DNA of 64,000 bases from Diabrotica undecimpunctata (Eukaryota > Arthropoda > Insecta > Coleoptera > Chrysomelidae), in assembly GCF_040954645.1 (NCBI RefSeq), contig NC_092808.1, forward strand, positions 17,179,383 to 17,243,382, in the 5' to 3' direction. The notes under the pieces are model-generated. The model was given only the letters and a program-made list of their open reading frames with translations, did no database searches and was not told the origin of the DNA. Positions 12,127 to 24,300 of this stretch are shown one piece after another. The translations under genes and the position numbers were made by a program. The stretch's first letter is position 1, and every line of letters begins with the position of its first letter.

Positions 12127-14019
12127 TTTTAAGTAAGTACCGTTTTGGAATTAAAAAAAGACGTGCAAAGATATGGCAATAATTTTATTTTTACATGAAA
12201 GCCTGTACCTTAATCTACTTTTCTACATAATTTCCGTGAATATTGAGACACTTGTCATAACGTGGCACCAGTTTTTGAATACCCTCCCTCCTGCCCAGGT
12301 GTTTCTTCAAGTGCTGGAACAAATGGTAGTCGCTGGGCGCCAGATCAGGGCTGTATGGAGGATGATCTAGAGTTTTCCATTTAAATGATTTGATGAGATC
12401 TTTGGTCTGATTAGCCACATGTGGACGGGCATTGTCATGCAGCAAAACGATACCCTTACTCAACTTGCCACGTCTTTTGTTCTGGATTGCACGACGCAGA
12501 TTTTTCAATGTCTCACAATAAGACGCTGCATTGATTGTCTCATTCTTCTTCTTTTTCTTCTTCAGCCTTCATTCATCCATTGTTGGACATAGGCCTCCTC
12601 CAATTGTTTCCACGCTTCCCTATCTTTTGCAATTCTCATCCACTGCTTTCCAGCTACGGCTGTTATATCGTCTATCCATCTCTTTTTGGGTCTTCCCACG
12701 CTTCTTTTTGTTTCTCGAGGTCTCCAGAATGTCACTTTATGAGACCATCTGTTGGTATCTTGTCTTGCTACATGTGCTACCCATTGCCATCTCAATGTCG
12801 CTATTTTTTCCATGATGTCGGTTACTTTAGTTCTTCGACGTATTTCGGTGTTAAGAATTTTGTCTCTGAGGCTTATATTTAACATGGCCCTCTCCATGGC
12901 CCGTTGAGTTACTCATAATTGTTCTGCCATTTTTCTTGTTATTGCCATAGTTTCCAATCCATAAGTTGCAACTGGTAGTATACAAGTGTTATAGGTTTTT
13001 CGTTTTAAGTGTATTGGGATTTTTCTGTCTTTTAAAATGAAGCTCAACTTCCCAAAAGCAGCCCATGATAATTGTGTCCTTCTTTTAATTTCTAGGGTTT
13101 GATTTTCCTTTTCGTTTTTAATTGCATGTCATAGATATATATATATATATATATTGTTCTACCTTTTCTACATTGATGTTATCTACCGTGATGTTTGTCT
13201 CATTACGAGGCAGAAACTCCACTAGCAATACTCCTTTTCTGTCCCAAAAAACTGTGCACATGATTTTCCGGGCAGAAATTGTTTGCTTAAACTTCACTCT
13301 TTTGGGTGATGATGAATGTCGCCATTCCATGGATTGTTGTTTCGATTCTGGTGTGACGTAGGCCACCCACGTTTCGTCACCAGTAACAATTTGGTCTAAA
13401 AAATCTTCACCTTCACTGTGGTACCGCTCAAGGAAAGTCAATGCACTGCCTAAACGTTGTGTTTTGTGCAAATCCGTCAACATTTTTAGAACCCAACGTG
13501 AACACAATTTCCGGTAATTCAAGTTCTCGGTAACAATGCGATACAAAACACTACGAGAATACTGAGGAAAGCAGTCGGACAATGATGAAATTGTAAAGCG
13601 TCTGTTTTCTCTCACCTTTTCGTCCACTTTCTGCACCAAATTTTCATTAACGACCGAAGGACGCCCACTCCATTCTTCATCATGAGCATTTTAAATGCTC
13701 TCACCCATTTCCTCACCATTCCATCACTCATAATGTTTTGTCCGTAAACTTCAACGATCTCACGATGAATATTGATCGGTTTTACGCCTTTAGCACTAAG
13801 AAATCGTATAACAGCCCGTACTTCACAATCAGCGTGACTCACGATTGTTGAAGGCATCTTAAACACTGGAGTAAACAAGTATACAATGAAGAATCAGACT
13901 GTAATGGCGTCAGTGCGTAGACAAGAGATGTAGGTAACCAGCGCTCATGCGCGGAACGCCGACCGTAGCGCTGCGGCGGCGGAATCGCAAAACGGTACTT
14001 ACTTAAAAAACATGCCTCG
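12123..14019 (-). mobile_element. mariner element, transposase split by a LINE
   Basis: Terminal inverted repeats: 12123-12147 matches the inverse of 13988-14012 exactly over 25 bases. The right repeat continues to CGAGGCA at 14013-14019 and is followed by TA; the left one lacks these outer bases. Without the nested LINE the element is about 1.24 kb, a normal mariner size. The transposase reads right to left: MPSTIVSHADCEVRAVIRFL (from 13857), a frameshift near 13690, a helix-turn-helix region, TGDETWVAYV with the first catalytic Asp, then after the LINE HDNARPHVANQTKD and YSPDLAPSDYHLF, with 34 residues between second and third Asp (D34D). Inactive through frameshift and insertion. Confidence 0.92.
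12545..13194 (-). mobile_element. 5'-truncated LINE inserted in the mariner transposase
   Basis: A 650-bp minus-strand LINE tail, flanked by a 10-bp target duplication TTGTCTCATT at 12535-12544 and 13195-13204. It encodes the end of a reverse transcriptase (NINVEKVEQYIY), then AMERAMLNISLRDKILNTEI, WVAHVARQDTNRW and RSVGRPKKRWIDD, and ends WMNEG-stop with a GAAGAAG-type 3' tail. A short (TA)n (13135-13154) has expanded inside it. Same family as the LINE at 61384-62973. Confidence 0.9.
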
Positions 14020-14149
14020 TACTTTTGTTTTAGTTTAGATATGTCGATGCATCATGCCCAAATACTCCAAACTTGAGAAAAACAGTCTTTATTTAAAAAA
14101 ATGTGGCTTGCTACATTATTACATTAATAATAAATGCCCAAAATCTTAT

Positions 14150-14700
14150 TTAATCAACCAGCTCGGCGACCTCATCAGCAACATCAGGGCTGACGTCCTC
14201 TCGTAAACTATTGTAGGAGGGATGATACACTGAAGGTATGTAGGGTAATAATGATCTCACATTTTCAAGTCTCTTTTTTGCCATGCGAATAGGTTCCATA
14301 TACTTCTGTTGTAAATCTGATACAGAAAGCACATTTTTACGTCCCTTCTTGACAACAGTAACGGGGTTGTAGGTACCATTCACATAATGCTTAGGTAACG
14401 TTAAATGCTTTTCTGTTATCATTCTTGAGTAAAAAGGGAAAAACATTGGAAAAATTCAAAGATTGCTGGTCATCAGTGCGAGTACTCTTTTTAATGTTCT
14501 CTAAGAGTGGTTGTACATTGAGAAAATCTTCCTGCTTCATAACAGTTAAGTTGAAGGGCTTCTTTTTATTATATTCTTTTATAACTGTATGTCACTCCTC
14601 AGGAGAGTACACAAGCGGAGCATACTTTCTATGTCGTTTTTCTATAAGAGCAAAATCTCTGTCAGAAAAAAGATTGCCGTGGGTGTCTTCATAGTATCAA
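14150..14700 (-). pseudogene. broken C-terminal fragment of a DUF7869-like mobile-element protein
   Basis: The minus strand reads SDRDFALIEKRHRKYAPLVY, then a PEE-stop where Trp is expected (near 14595), then IKEYNKKKPFNLTVMKQEDF, and after a further shift a 98-residue open piece ending in an acidic tail. The pattern DRDFA-IEK ... PEEW ... PF-V-M--DF is what I know from the C-terminal part of transposon-associated insect proteins with the SDNCGGQNK signature (DUF7869). A fragment with that signature occurs at 43650. The assignment is moderate; activity is excluded by stops. Confidence 0.4.
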
Positions 14701-15252
14701 TCCGGTTCCGAGGGTTCCTACATTGTTTCTTTGAGCAGTAGTCGTTTGTACGATTGGTAGGTTACTAACCTTGTCAATCACCCTCCACATTTTATCTTGG
14801 CTTGGGACCGGCTGTGGTAACCGCAGAGCTACTCAATCCACCTCGCAATCACTCCAGACAGTGTTAGTAAGAAAAAAATAGAAGATATTAATTACATCTC
14901 TGTACCACAAAAATTAAAAATTGTTGCCAATATTTTTTCTCCATTTGAATTTTGTTATCCTAATAAATTAGTGTGACACCGTATAAATTTAATTGTATGA
15001 TATACTTACAGATTATTAATAATTATGAATTCCCATTATGCCAAATGATCTTATGTTTTTTTTTTATTGAATAAAATAAAATCTATTGCATATTATTTTA
15101 AAAAATTCCTACTTCGACCTACCGAAACGGGCCCGCGCGTTGGCCCTTCAACCATAATTTAGTTTTGATAATATAGGAAAAGGAAAAGTAAATGATTTAA
15201 AGGCCATATTTTTATCTCATTTAAACTCAATACTTCTTTTACCTACAGATAT
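14701..15252. other. spacer, nothing recognised
   Basis: Contains a somewhat G+C-richer part to about 14870 and then A+T-rich sequence. No open frame of interest. Confidence 0.4.
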
Positions 15253-16262
15253 ACTATAGAATAGAATAGAATAGAAATATGCTTTATTGTCACTGAAAAT
15301 TATTGAACAATTTTATGGACAAAGCTAAAAAAAAATCAGTCAAAAACTACAAAAAGTATAAAACAAAAACAAATATAATAAAAAAACAGAACAATACAAA
15401 TTAGTAAAATTATTGTATCACTTACATAATTTGTACAGACAACAACAAATGAGACAAATTGTAGCCACTGCTTGAGTCACCCAAATGTAACAATACTAAT
15501 TTTGTTTCTTTGTTATACATTAAGAAACTCGTCAACTGATATGGTCTTTCAGAGATAGATTTTTGTCATCTTACGAAACTTAATGAAATATGTTGCGGAT
15601 TTAATTTCTCTTGGAAGGTGATTATAAAGTTTTTTTGCACTATATAGAATAGAATTCTTTACTCTAGCTGAGTGGACGGGATCGGTAAATAAACGTTACA
15701 ATCCGAATTTCTAATGGAGTAGCCATGATCAGGTCTATCGGGAAAAATGTTTAGATGCTTGCGAATCAAATAAACCGTTTCCAAAATAAATAAAGAGGGA
15801 AGCGTCAAAATTCCGTGATTTTTGAAGTAGGTCTTGCAATGAGTTGTTTGTTTGAGACCAAATAGATAACGAATTGCTCTTTTTTGCAACTTAAAAATAG
15901 AATCAAATTGGTCCGCTGTACTAGAACCACAAATTGGAAGCCCATATCGAAGATGGGACTCGAACAATGAGAAATAAGCCATTTTGACAGAAGATAAATT
16001 TAGTTCCTTCGAAACAGATCTTATTGCAAAGCAAGCTGAGGCTAGTTTCTTCCTTAAGGAGTCAGTATGCAAGGACCATTTAAGATCGCTGTCGACAAGA
16101 ATACCTAGAAATTTCACGGAATTAACGATACTGATTTGGCTCTCATTCAAAAGCAAGGGTTGAATGACTCCTTTATAAGATAATGCTACTGTCTTATCCA
16201 CGTTAAAGCTAAGTAAGTTGGAGTCTGACCAAGCCTTGATTATAAGCAAATCAGCGGTTATA
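15253..16262 (-). mobile_element. 5'-truncated LINE with (AATAG)n tail
   Basis: An open 196-residue piece (16249-15659) covers the end of a jockey/CR1-type reverse transcriptase: SFNVDKTVALSYKG, VKFLGILVDSDLKW, LASACFAIRSV, YFSLFESHLRYGLPICGSS, LQKRAIRYLFG. After its stop about 400 bases of 3' UTR lead to an AATAGAATAGAATAG repeat on the plus strand (15257-15272), the microsatellite-like 3' tail of the element. It lacks everything upstream of the reverse-transcriptase thumb. Different family from the neighbouring LINEs and less decayed. Confidence 0.85.
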
Positions 16263-17601
16263 ATTGAATGAAGCGTTGAAATATTACTAATATTGAAATT
16301 TTATTGCAACAATATTTTTCCCTATATAATTTCAATTTTATTATTATAATTATAGTATTATAAAGACTAAATACTTAATATTTAAAATAGTAAGACTCCA
16401 ACACTATTAAAACTCTGTACTTTAGCATTCATTTGCTTATTTTAACTTCTATAGAGTATATATTTCAAATGGTCACCCTCTATATTCTGTAGATACGGGT
16501 TCTTGTAATGTAATTCCAAGATTATTTTATTGTAATATTTAAAACTGGAACTAATCATTTTTATTATCCTATATATGGTAGCCGCATTATTATTTTTTGG
16601 TGTAGACTCTGTTTTAAGTATTTTTGTCGTACTGACAGATTTAAAAACGGTCTAGACTAATAAAATATTTTATAGTTATTTTAATGGCCTAAATTTTCAG
16701 GAATATTTAAAAACCGTAACAATTTTGTATGCATTGTGTCATAAAAAAGCTGTCTAAAAATGGTCCCAACCTATAATGCACAAAAATATGTTTTGCAGAA
16801 AAAAACAGTGAAACTTTTGATTAATGACAAAAATATTTATAATGTAAATAGCTTTGGCTGGGAAGAATCTGACCTTTCATAGAATAAAGGTTTCCACAGA
16901 ATTTTATATTATAACTTAAACTACGAGAAAACGATTATCTTTAGTCTTTTACAGGATAAAATCACTTGCAACGAATTAATTTAAAAACGTTTTTCAACTT
17001 CGTAAATAAATTCAATGATTTATTGATTTATTTTGAAATAACCGTGATAAAAACAACAACAAAATTCCTTGAAATACAGTAAAAAAAAAATAATTAAAGT
17101 TTTAATCAAACAATAACGTAACCTTAAAATATGAACATTCATAGTAAATATTTTAATACTTTGATATTCTTACCTCACAAATTCACGAACTACAAATAAT
17201 ACCAATCGCACAGAATGAATGTTCATAACCAAAAATTCCTTATTTGTTCTTCAAATAATTAAAAAAAAAAAACAATATTTCCAACCTCTTATGGGACAAA
17301 TACACACAAATTAGAAATGTTTGGAAAGGTTTTTAAAATCCCCGCCCAATGGACTTGATATATTTCCATCGATACTTAAAAAATACAGTTCACTGTAAGG
17401 CGGCCAATATAATATTAAGATAACTATTTATAGAACACTATGTAGATTCATACAGTTCTTAAAGCAATCATTCTATTCTGAGAAATTTATGGTGTCGTTA
17501 AATCGTAAACAATAAATGCTGAAAAATTTATGGTGTTGACGGTTTTGCGAATTTGCATATCTAGACTAGACCAATCTTACACAAGGAAAGAGAGGGGACG
17601 C
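16263..17601. other. A+T-rich spacer left of the LTR element
   Basis: No open frame. A short direct near-repeat of the phrase GAGAAATTTATGGTGT-GAAAAATTTATGGTGT occurs at about 17479 and 17521. Confidence 0.5.
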
Positions 17602-19348
17602 TGTAACGATAAGATTACTTTATCGTTACTGAGAAATTTAAAATAACTTAATTCTGCCTGTAAGGTATGCAACCAACTATACATGTAATCGTATTATCAA
17701 TTGTTTATCAATTGGTCAAACTGCTTACCGCCGCTTCCGCTTAACTTGGAACTGACGGAAGCCGACGATTTTAAAAGTGTAAGACTGACTTGATATCGAA
17801 CCATTGACCGAGGCAGAGAACGATTGGTTGATACTCCAGCGACCAACGCACGTGGCTCAAGTTATCAGAAAAGAAATTTTAAGTTATTCAGAGGTGATAT
17901 TAAGTTAAAGAAGGCGTTTTTTTTTTATTATATTAGAAGTTTGGAAAAAGAAGATTTTGGTTCAATTGTTGAAATATTGTTGCGTTGGTCGTTGGAGGAA
18001 GAAAGAATATAAAGTCAATACAATAAACATTATTTTGGATTTGGGGTAATAGCTTTCAGTTGAGTTTAGTTTGGAGTTTTTTTTTGGTTTTTCCCGAATA
18101 TTGGAATAGCGGTTCAGTTTGGTGCTAGAACAGTGGGCTTACAGCTTTCACCCGAACGAGTCCCGGCGGCGTAAGGCGTCCGGAAGAAGAACCTTCTCGG
18201 CTTGAGAGTAGACAGGTTTTTTTTACTGTTTGGTAATATCGTAAAAATAAGTTACTTAAATATTGTTTAAACTTTAGTGAGTGGACGAACCAAAACTTAA
18301 AAATAATCCTAGTCAATTTTCATAATTCATATTTGCGTATCATTATATATCTTACATTCAATTTTTTTCTTAACATCATTTGCTTATTTTTTTTGTGTCA
18401 TTAAATATTTTAAATATATATATGTATTAGTAATAACAGGGTAGGGGTGGATTTTAATACACTTTGTAAGGTCATTTGTGCACAAAGGTCCATTTTGTAT
18501 TTTTACAGCCCTACTGGTAACGTCACTGATTTATCTTGGATCTGTTCCTTTCTGAACAGACCAATTGAAATATATTTACAGGTTATCTGATTGGAATCAA
18601 CTTAGAAATTGTCGAACTGATACATTGTGTTAAATATAGGGAAGGGTAATAATTGTTTTAATATATAAATAGGTTGGTTGTAGCAAATTTTGTTTTAATT
18701 AATGAATAAAACTTCATAATAAAAGTTCCTACTTTTCTAGCATATTAGAGGGTGTAAATATATTGTAAATAGGGATCAATAGGTTTTTTGTATGATAGGG
18801 TATTTAAGTTAAATTGTATATTACGGTTTACCGGTTTTTCTATTTTATTATTATTAAATTGGGTTATAAGTAATAATCTGTTTTATTAAACAACCTTTTT
18901 TTTAATAAAGTATATCTAGTTACAGAAAACATAGTTAGCAGCAGCAATAAAGTCACTAGGTGAAGTGTTTGTTAGACTAAGAGTCCAGTAAACATCTTCC
19001 CTGGCGCCCAAATCATTCTTCTCTCATATATTCCTGTTGTCAGTACTTACCCTTAGTTCGTTTTGGTTATTCTTATATTTCCTTAGTTAATATACATCTT
19101 TTCTATTCTTTACTGTTTTCTCAGGGCATGCAAATAGGCCTAACCCTACCTTGAGTATCAACTGGCCAGTCTCAAGCATACCCAGCTAGCCTAACTGCAT
19201 TCAGTTTCAACTCTTATTTTAATTTAGTTTCAAACTTATCTTCACACTACTCTACAGATCTTATAACATCAGGGACATAGTCCCAAGGGATCTGCCTACT
19301 ATATTTGTTACAGTAGCGCCCAAAGTGGAGAAATATAACTTTGTTACA
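17602..19348 (+). repeat. 5' LTR (1747 bp)
   Basis: Bounded by TGTAAC ... GTTACA. Its first 28 bases contain a perfect 10-bp inverted repeat, GTAACGATAA (17603-17612) and TTATCGTTAC (17620-17629). Open frames of 62-63 codons inside it are repeated in the other LTR and are not taken as genes. Confidence 0.95.
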
Positions 19349-19349
19349 G

Positions 19350-19371
19350 TGGCGTAGTCCAACGTGGAGCC
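19350..19371 (+). other. putative primer binding site
   Basis: One base after the LTR comes TGGCGTAGTCCAACGTGGAG. The first ten bases differ by one from the tRNA-Ser type site (TGGCGCAGTC) used by some gypsy elements; the following bases do not match it. The priming tRNA is therefore unsure. Confidence 0.45.
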
Positions 19372-19953
19372 CAGATTTTCAGTAAGATAGTATTCCTTAA
19401 TTCATTTGTCTCTTTTTTAAACTGTTTCTAGTTTGTTTGTCTATTTTTGCATATTTTATAGTTATTTAGATCCAGTGTTCTTTGCTACAGTATCTCAGAA
19501 ATATTGAATAGTGTCTTATATTGCTGTGTTGGTGGTTTTGTTAACTTTAAATTAATAACTAATTGTAAACCTTCATTTAGTATAATATTTCTCATAATTA
19601 TATTGGTTTGACATTTCTGGTTTGATCGGGTTAGTGATACCTGTACATTTGTTGAGAAATATTGAATAATTTATTGTATTACTATTTACATTGTTATTTG
19701 CCAATAGTGGTTTTGTTTAGGTGCGATCACACTATATAATATATACTTTTTTTTGGTCAATTATTGCATACTATATATAAAAATAAGTTCAATTTACTTA
19801 TTGTCATTTGATCTCTCAAACCAACTTTAAATTATTTTAAATATATTTATATTTAAAGGTATAGGTACACCTTTATTAATTACATTTGGTTAAACACATT
19901 GTTGATTTTGGTTTGTTGGTGATATTTTTTTTTTTTTCTTCCTCTCTTTCATC

Positions 19954-21366
19954 ATGTGTACCTTTAAGGCTGAGCATTTATTAGTTAAGGAAGTGGATTA
20001 TGAGCTGAGGATAAGGGGAATCCCCTTTGAAGAGTCTACCAAGGTTGAGAAAAAACACCAATTATTGCGCGGTGCCTTGAAACAAGAGCAAGGAAATAGG
20101 AGCTTTCGACAAATTTCTTCTGTAGATATTCCTTTTCTGGAACAACAACAGGAGATAAACCAGACGTTGGAGGACCTGGCTCAGAGGATATCCGATTTTA
20201 GAGGGACTGTCCATGATAGCATGTATTCCAGGTTAATTTCTCGTCTTACTCATATCTCTGGTCGTGCACATTTACTATCTTGCTCAGATGAGGAGCAACA
20301 AATTTTCAAGCGCTCTATTTCCATTAGAATTCTTAGTTTAGAAGGTGAACTTGATTCTCGAGTAAATCCGGCAGCCACTTCCACTCCTATCTCTTCTGTT
20401 CATGCAGCTAATTCGTTTTCACCCCCTAAACCAATTCAGGTACATAAGTGGGGAATTTTGTTTTCTGGTCAAGGTCATCATGATGAAGTCATTACCTTTT
20501 TGGAGAGAGTGGAATGTCTTCGTATTTCAAGAGGTGTGAGTGAGGATGATCTTTTTGCAGCTTCTGCTGAATTATTTACAGGTCCTGCGTTTACTTGGTT
20601 TATGAACAACCGTCATAGCTTTTCCACTTGGTCTGAGTTGGCTCAGAAATTAAAATCTGATTTTCTGCCTTATTCTTTCCAAGATGATCTCCTAGATGAA
20701 ATCAAAAACCGTAAACAAAAGCCAAACGAACCTGTCACTATGTTTATTAACACCATTTTGGGCATGTGTAGTCGACTTGAGACTCCTCTATCCGACTTTG
20801 CCAAAATAAAGATCATTCTTAAGTGTCTGTTGCCTTTTTACCATCAGCAATTAGCTTTAATGGACATTCAGAGTATCGAGGATATCACGGAGAAGTGTAA
20901 ACGTTTAGAGAAAACTCTATCTTGGTCTTCTTCTTCTGCAAGGACGTCTCGACCTACTTCTGGTCCTTCATTTAACTTAAGTTTCTCTAGAAATCGTTCT
21001 TGGCAACCCAAAACTCATACACAGAATGTGTCTGTGGTGAATTCGTCTTTGACTTGTTGGAATTGTCGTGAGCCTGGCCATGCATTTTATGAGTGCGTGA
21101 CACCTCGTACACGTGTTTTCTGTCACGGTTGTGGTAGAGACAACACACTCAAACGTAACTGTTTTAAGTGTTCGGGAAACGAGCGGACAGAGGCTCGTCC
21201 CCTGAGCGTTCCTCAGTCTACAACCCCATCAGGGACTACAAACACAACAGTAAACGAAACCACAGGTCCAATACTCCCCAGCACTTCGAAATCACCCGCT
21301 CAAGAAAAGAAAAACACTCACCAACCAAAGCACAACAAACAAAATCCAAAGCAAGCAAAAAAGTAA
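19954..21366 (+). CDS. gag: gag polyprotein of the Ty3/gypsy element
   Basis: 470 codons, intact. The N-terminal part is helical and charged; a retrotransposon capsid domain spans about residues 150-330 (VHKWGILFSGQ, FLERVECLRISRGVS, LFTGPAFTWFMNN, LPYSFQDDLLDEI). One CCHC zinc knuckle is seen at about 368-381 (CWNCREPGHAFYEC), followed by a degenerate cysteine cluster (CHGCGRDNTLKRNC) that lacks the expected His. The C-terminus is basic. It forms the virus-like core and binds RNA. It overlaps pol in the -1 frame, and the ATG is the first in a leader of about 600 bases. Confidence 0.93.
   Translation: MCTFKAEHLLVKEVDYELRIRGIPFEESTKVEKKHQLLRGALKQEQGNRSFRQISSVDIPFLEQQQEINQTLEDLAQRISDFRGTVHDSMYSRLISRLTHISGRAHLLSCSDEEQQIFKRSISIRILSLEGELDSRVNPAATSTPISSVHAANSFSPPKPIQVHKWGILFSGQGHHDEVITFLERVECLRISRGVSEDDLFAASAELFTGPAFTWFMNNRHSFSTWSELAQKLKSDFLPYSFQDDLLDEIKNRKQKPNEPVTMFINTILGMCSRLETPLSDFAKIKIILKCLLPFYHQQLALMDIQSIEDITEKCKRLEKTLSWSSSSARTSRPTSGPSFNLSFSRNRSWQPKTHTQNVSVVNSSLTCWNCREPGHAFYECVTPRTRVFCHGCGRDNTLKRNCFKCSGNERTEARPLSVPQSTTPSGTTNTTVNETTGPILPSTSKSPAQEKKNTHQPKHNKQNPKQAKK
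21357..21363 (+). promoter_or_regulatory. -1 ribosomal frameshift heptamer A AAA AAG
   Basis: In the gag frame the last codons are GCA AAA AAG followed directly by TAA (21364-21366), giving the classic slippery heptamer A-AAA-AAG immediately before the stop. A slip of one base back enters the long pol frame. No obvious strong stem-loop directly downstream was found by eye. Confidence 0.65.
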
Positions 21367-24300
21367 CTGTCAACCACTCTGCGGTTAACTCGAGCTGTTT
21401 GCTTGACCTTAGATTATCTTCACCAGTCGTAAGTCATAATTTTAGTAATGAACATAATCAGCACAGGGAAACAGTTCCATTTTCTACACCAGTTTGTAAA
21501 TTTGTTGGCAATGATAATAAGTCTAAGTTAGTACCATTTTATAATTTGGATGGCCAATATAATATTTTAGATTTTGATATTAATTCTTTATTAGTCAGAA
21601 AACATAATGATAACCGACCTTATCTTGAAATTAAGATATTAGGACATTCTTGTTTGGCTCTATTAGATAGTGGCTCTAACATTTCTTTAATAGGTTCCTA
21701 TTCATTACAATTGTTAGAAAACACTAATATTAATATTATACCTATTTCTTCCCTGCAAGTCTCTACTGCAGATGGTACCATTCAGTCGATCACAGGTAAA
21801 TTTGAAACTGAAATTTTAGTTGCAAATATTCGCAAAACTATTACCTTTTATATTATACCTTCCGTGCAAAATTCTATAATTCTTGGCATGGATTTTTTAA
21901 ATGCATTTAATAGCACATTAAATTGTTCGGACTTTTCGTTCTCTATTTCTTCCTTTAATTTATCAACTGTAAGTGTTATTCGTGAATTTTCTAGTTTGTC
22001 TGGAATGGAACAAAAACAGTTAGAGGATATTATCTCTAAATTTTCATCTATTTCGTCTAAAGATAAATTAGGCCGTACACATTTAATGTCTCATACTATT
22101 GAAGTGAAAACTTCAACTCCTTTCAGACAGTATCAATATCCCATACCTCAAGCATGGCAAGCGGATTTAGGTAAAGAAATCGATTCAATGCTCTCCTTAA
22201 ACATTATCGAACCTTCTACCTCTTCATATTGTAGTCCTCTGTGGCTTACAAAGAAGAAGGATGGATCATTCAGAATTTGTTTTGATGGTCGTAAATTAAA
22301 CAGTATCACATCGAATAGGGACGCTTATCCTATCCCTCGAATAGATGTTATATTAAGCAAACTCCAGAATGCGAAATACATCTCTTCCATTGACTTATCC
22401 AAGGCCTTCTTACAAATTCCTTTGAGTGAAGAGAGTAAGAAATATACTGCTTTCGCTGTTAGTGGTAAAGGATTATTTCAATTTGTCACGATGCCTTTTG
22501 GTCTAGTTTCAGCTCCTCAGACGATGTGTCGTTTAATGGACTTAGTTATTGGTCCACAACTTAAACCATTTGTATTTTATTATTTAGATGATATTTTAGT
22601 TGTTACTCCTGATTTTACTTCGCATATTGAAATATTAGAGAAGTTATTTTCACGCCTTAAAGAGGCTAATCTCACTGTCAACTTGGATAAATGTAATTTT
22701 TGTCGTCCTAATCTCAAATTCCTGGGATATGTTGTTGATAGTCAAGGTTTGAGGACAGATCCTGACAAGGTAACCGCTATCAAGGACTTCCCCATACCTA
22801 AAACAACTACTCAGTTACGTAGGATCTTGGGTATGTGTGGGTACTATCGAAGGTTTGTACGTTCTTATTCCACTTTATTATCACCTCTTACTGACCTCCT
22901 TAAGAATAGGAAAAAGGGTCAGACTATTACCTGGAATCCTGAGGCTGATGATGCTTTTCATCGTATTAAAGAAGCTCTTACCAGTGCTCCTGTCATGACT
23001 TCTCCTGATTTCAGTGAACACTTTTACCTCATGACAGATTGTTCTAATACTGCTTCAGGTGGTGTCCTCTTTCAGATGAAAGATGGTTCTGAGCACCCCA
23101 TAGCGTACACTAGTAAGAAGCTCAATAAGGCCCAGAAAAATTACTCCACTACTGAGCGGGAACTCCTTGCTATAATTCATGGCTTGGAGGCCTTCAGGTA
23201 TTATTTAGAAGGTCGTAAGTGTACTTTGATCACTGACCATAGTTCGTTGTTGTGGATGCATTCTATGCGTAACCCGTCCCAACGGTTGTCCCGCTGGATT
23301 TGTAAGTTATCAGCGTTTGACTATAACATTGTCCACCGTAAGGCAAATGGTGTTGTAGTAGCTGATGCTTTGTCTCGAACATTTGATGTCAATCTTCTTG
23401 ACGTATCCACTTTAGTTCCGGATGCGTGGTACCATAAAATGTTGGAGAATGTTACTCAGAATCCTGGTCAGTACCCTGATTTTAAAGTGGAACATAATAT
23501 CCTTTATAAACATGTTGTTAGTCCAATTGAAGCCTTGACTAATATGTCGGATTGGAAAATTGTCGTCCCAACCGCAAATAGGGATGAAATTCTTCGTACT
23601 TTTCATGATAATGTGACATCTGGTCACTTTGGTTCCTTTAAAACATTTAGTAGGATAGCGGAGCTATATTATTGGCCTGGTATGCGCAACTGTATTAAGA
23701 AATATATTTCTAGATGCAAAGTTTGCGCTACATGCAAGCCAAGTAATAAGCCACAAGCTGGATTAATGGGTTCTTTTAGGAACATTGACTTCCCATGGCA
23801 GATGGTATCTATGGATTTAATTGGACCATACCCTCGTAGTTATAAGGGCAATACCTATTGTTTGGTGGTCGTGGATTACTTCACTAAATTTCCATTAGTT
23901 TTTCCTCTTCGTAATGCCACAGTTCCTGCCATTGTGAAATATTTGGAGGAGCAAGTCTTTTTGTTATTTGGTGTTCCCCAAATTGTCTCTTGTGACAATG
24001 GTCCTCAATTTGTAGCTAAGGCTTTTAAAGACCTTCTAACTAAATACAAAGTTCAGAAGATCTTTTATAACGCTGCGTACCATCCGCAAGCTAATCATAG
24101 TGAGCGTGTAAACCGCAGTATTGTTACAGCCCTAAGATCATATACATACCAAGACCACAGAGCTTGGGATCAATATATTCACTCCATAGCTCAAGCCATA
24201 AGAACTTCTGTCCATGAAGTTACGCAGTGTTCCCCAGCTTATTTAAATTTTGGTCGAAATGTTGCCTTATCTGGTGATTATTTTGGTTTAGTTTCAGGCA

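Noticed and set aside
12531..12882. Plus-strand open frames of 94 and 115 codons
   Set aside because: They are the antisense of the LINE inserted in the mariner; low-complexity Phe/Ser text comes from the CTTCTTCTT tail.
17824..18012. Open frame of 62 codons found twice, here and at 27486-27674, and a 63-codon frame on the other strand (18316-18125 and 27978-27787)
   Set aside because: Both lie inside the LTRs and are duplicated because the LTRs are. Composition and lack of motifs give no sign of coding.
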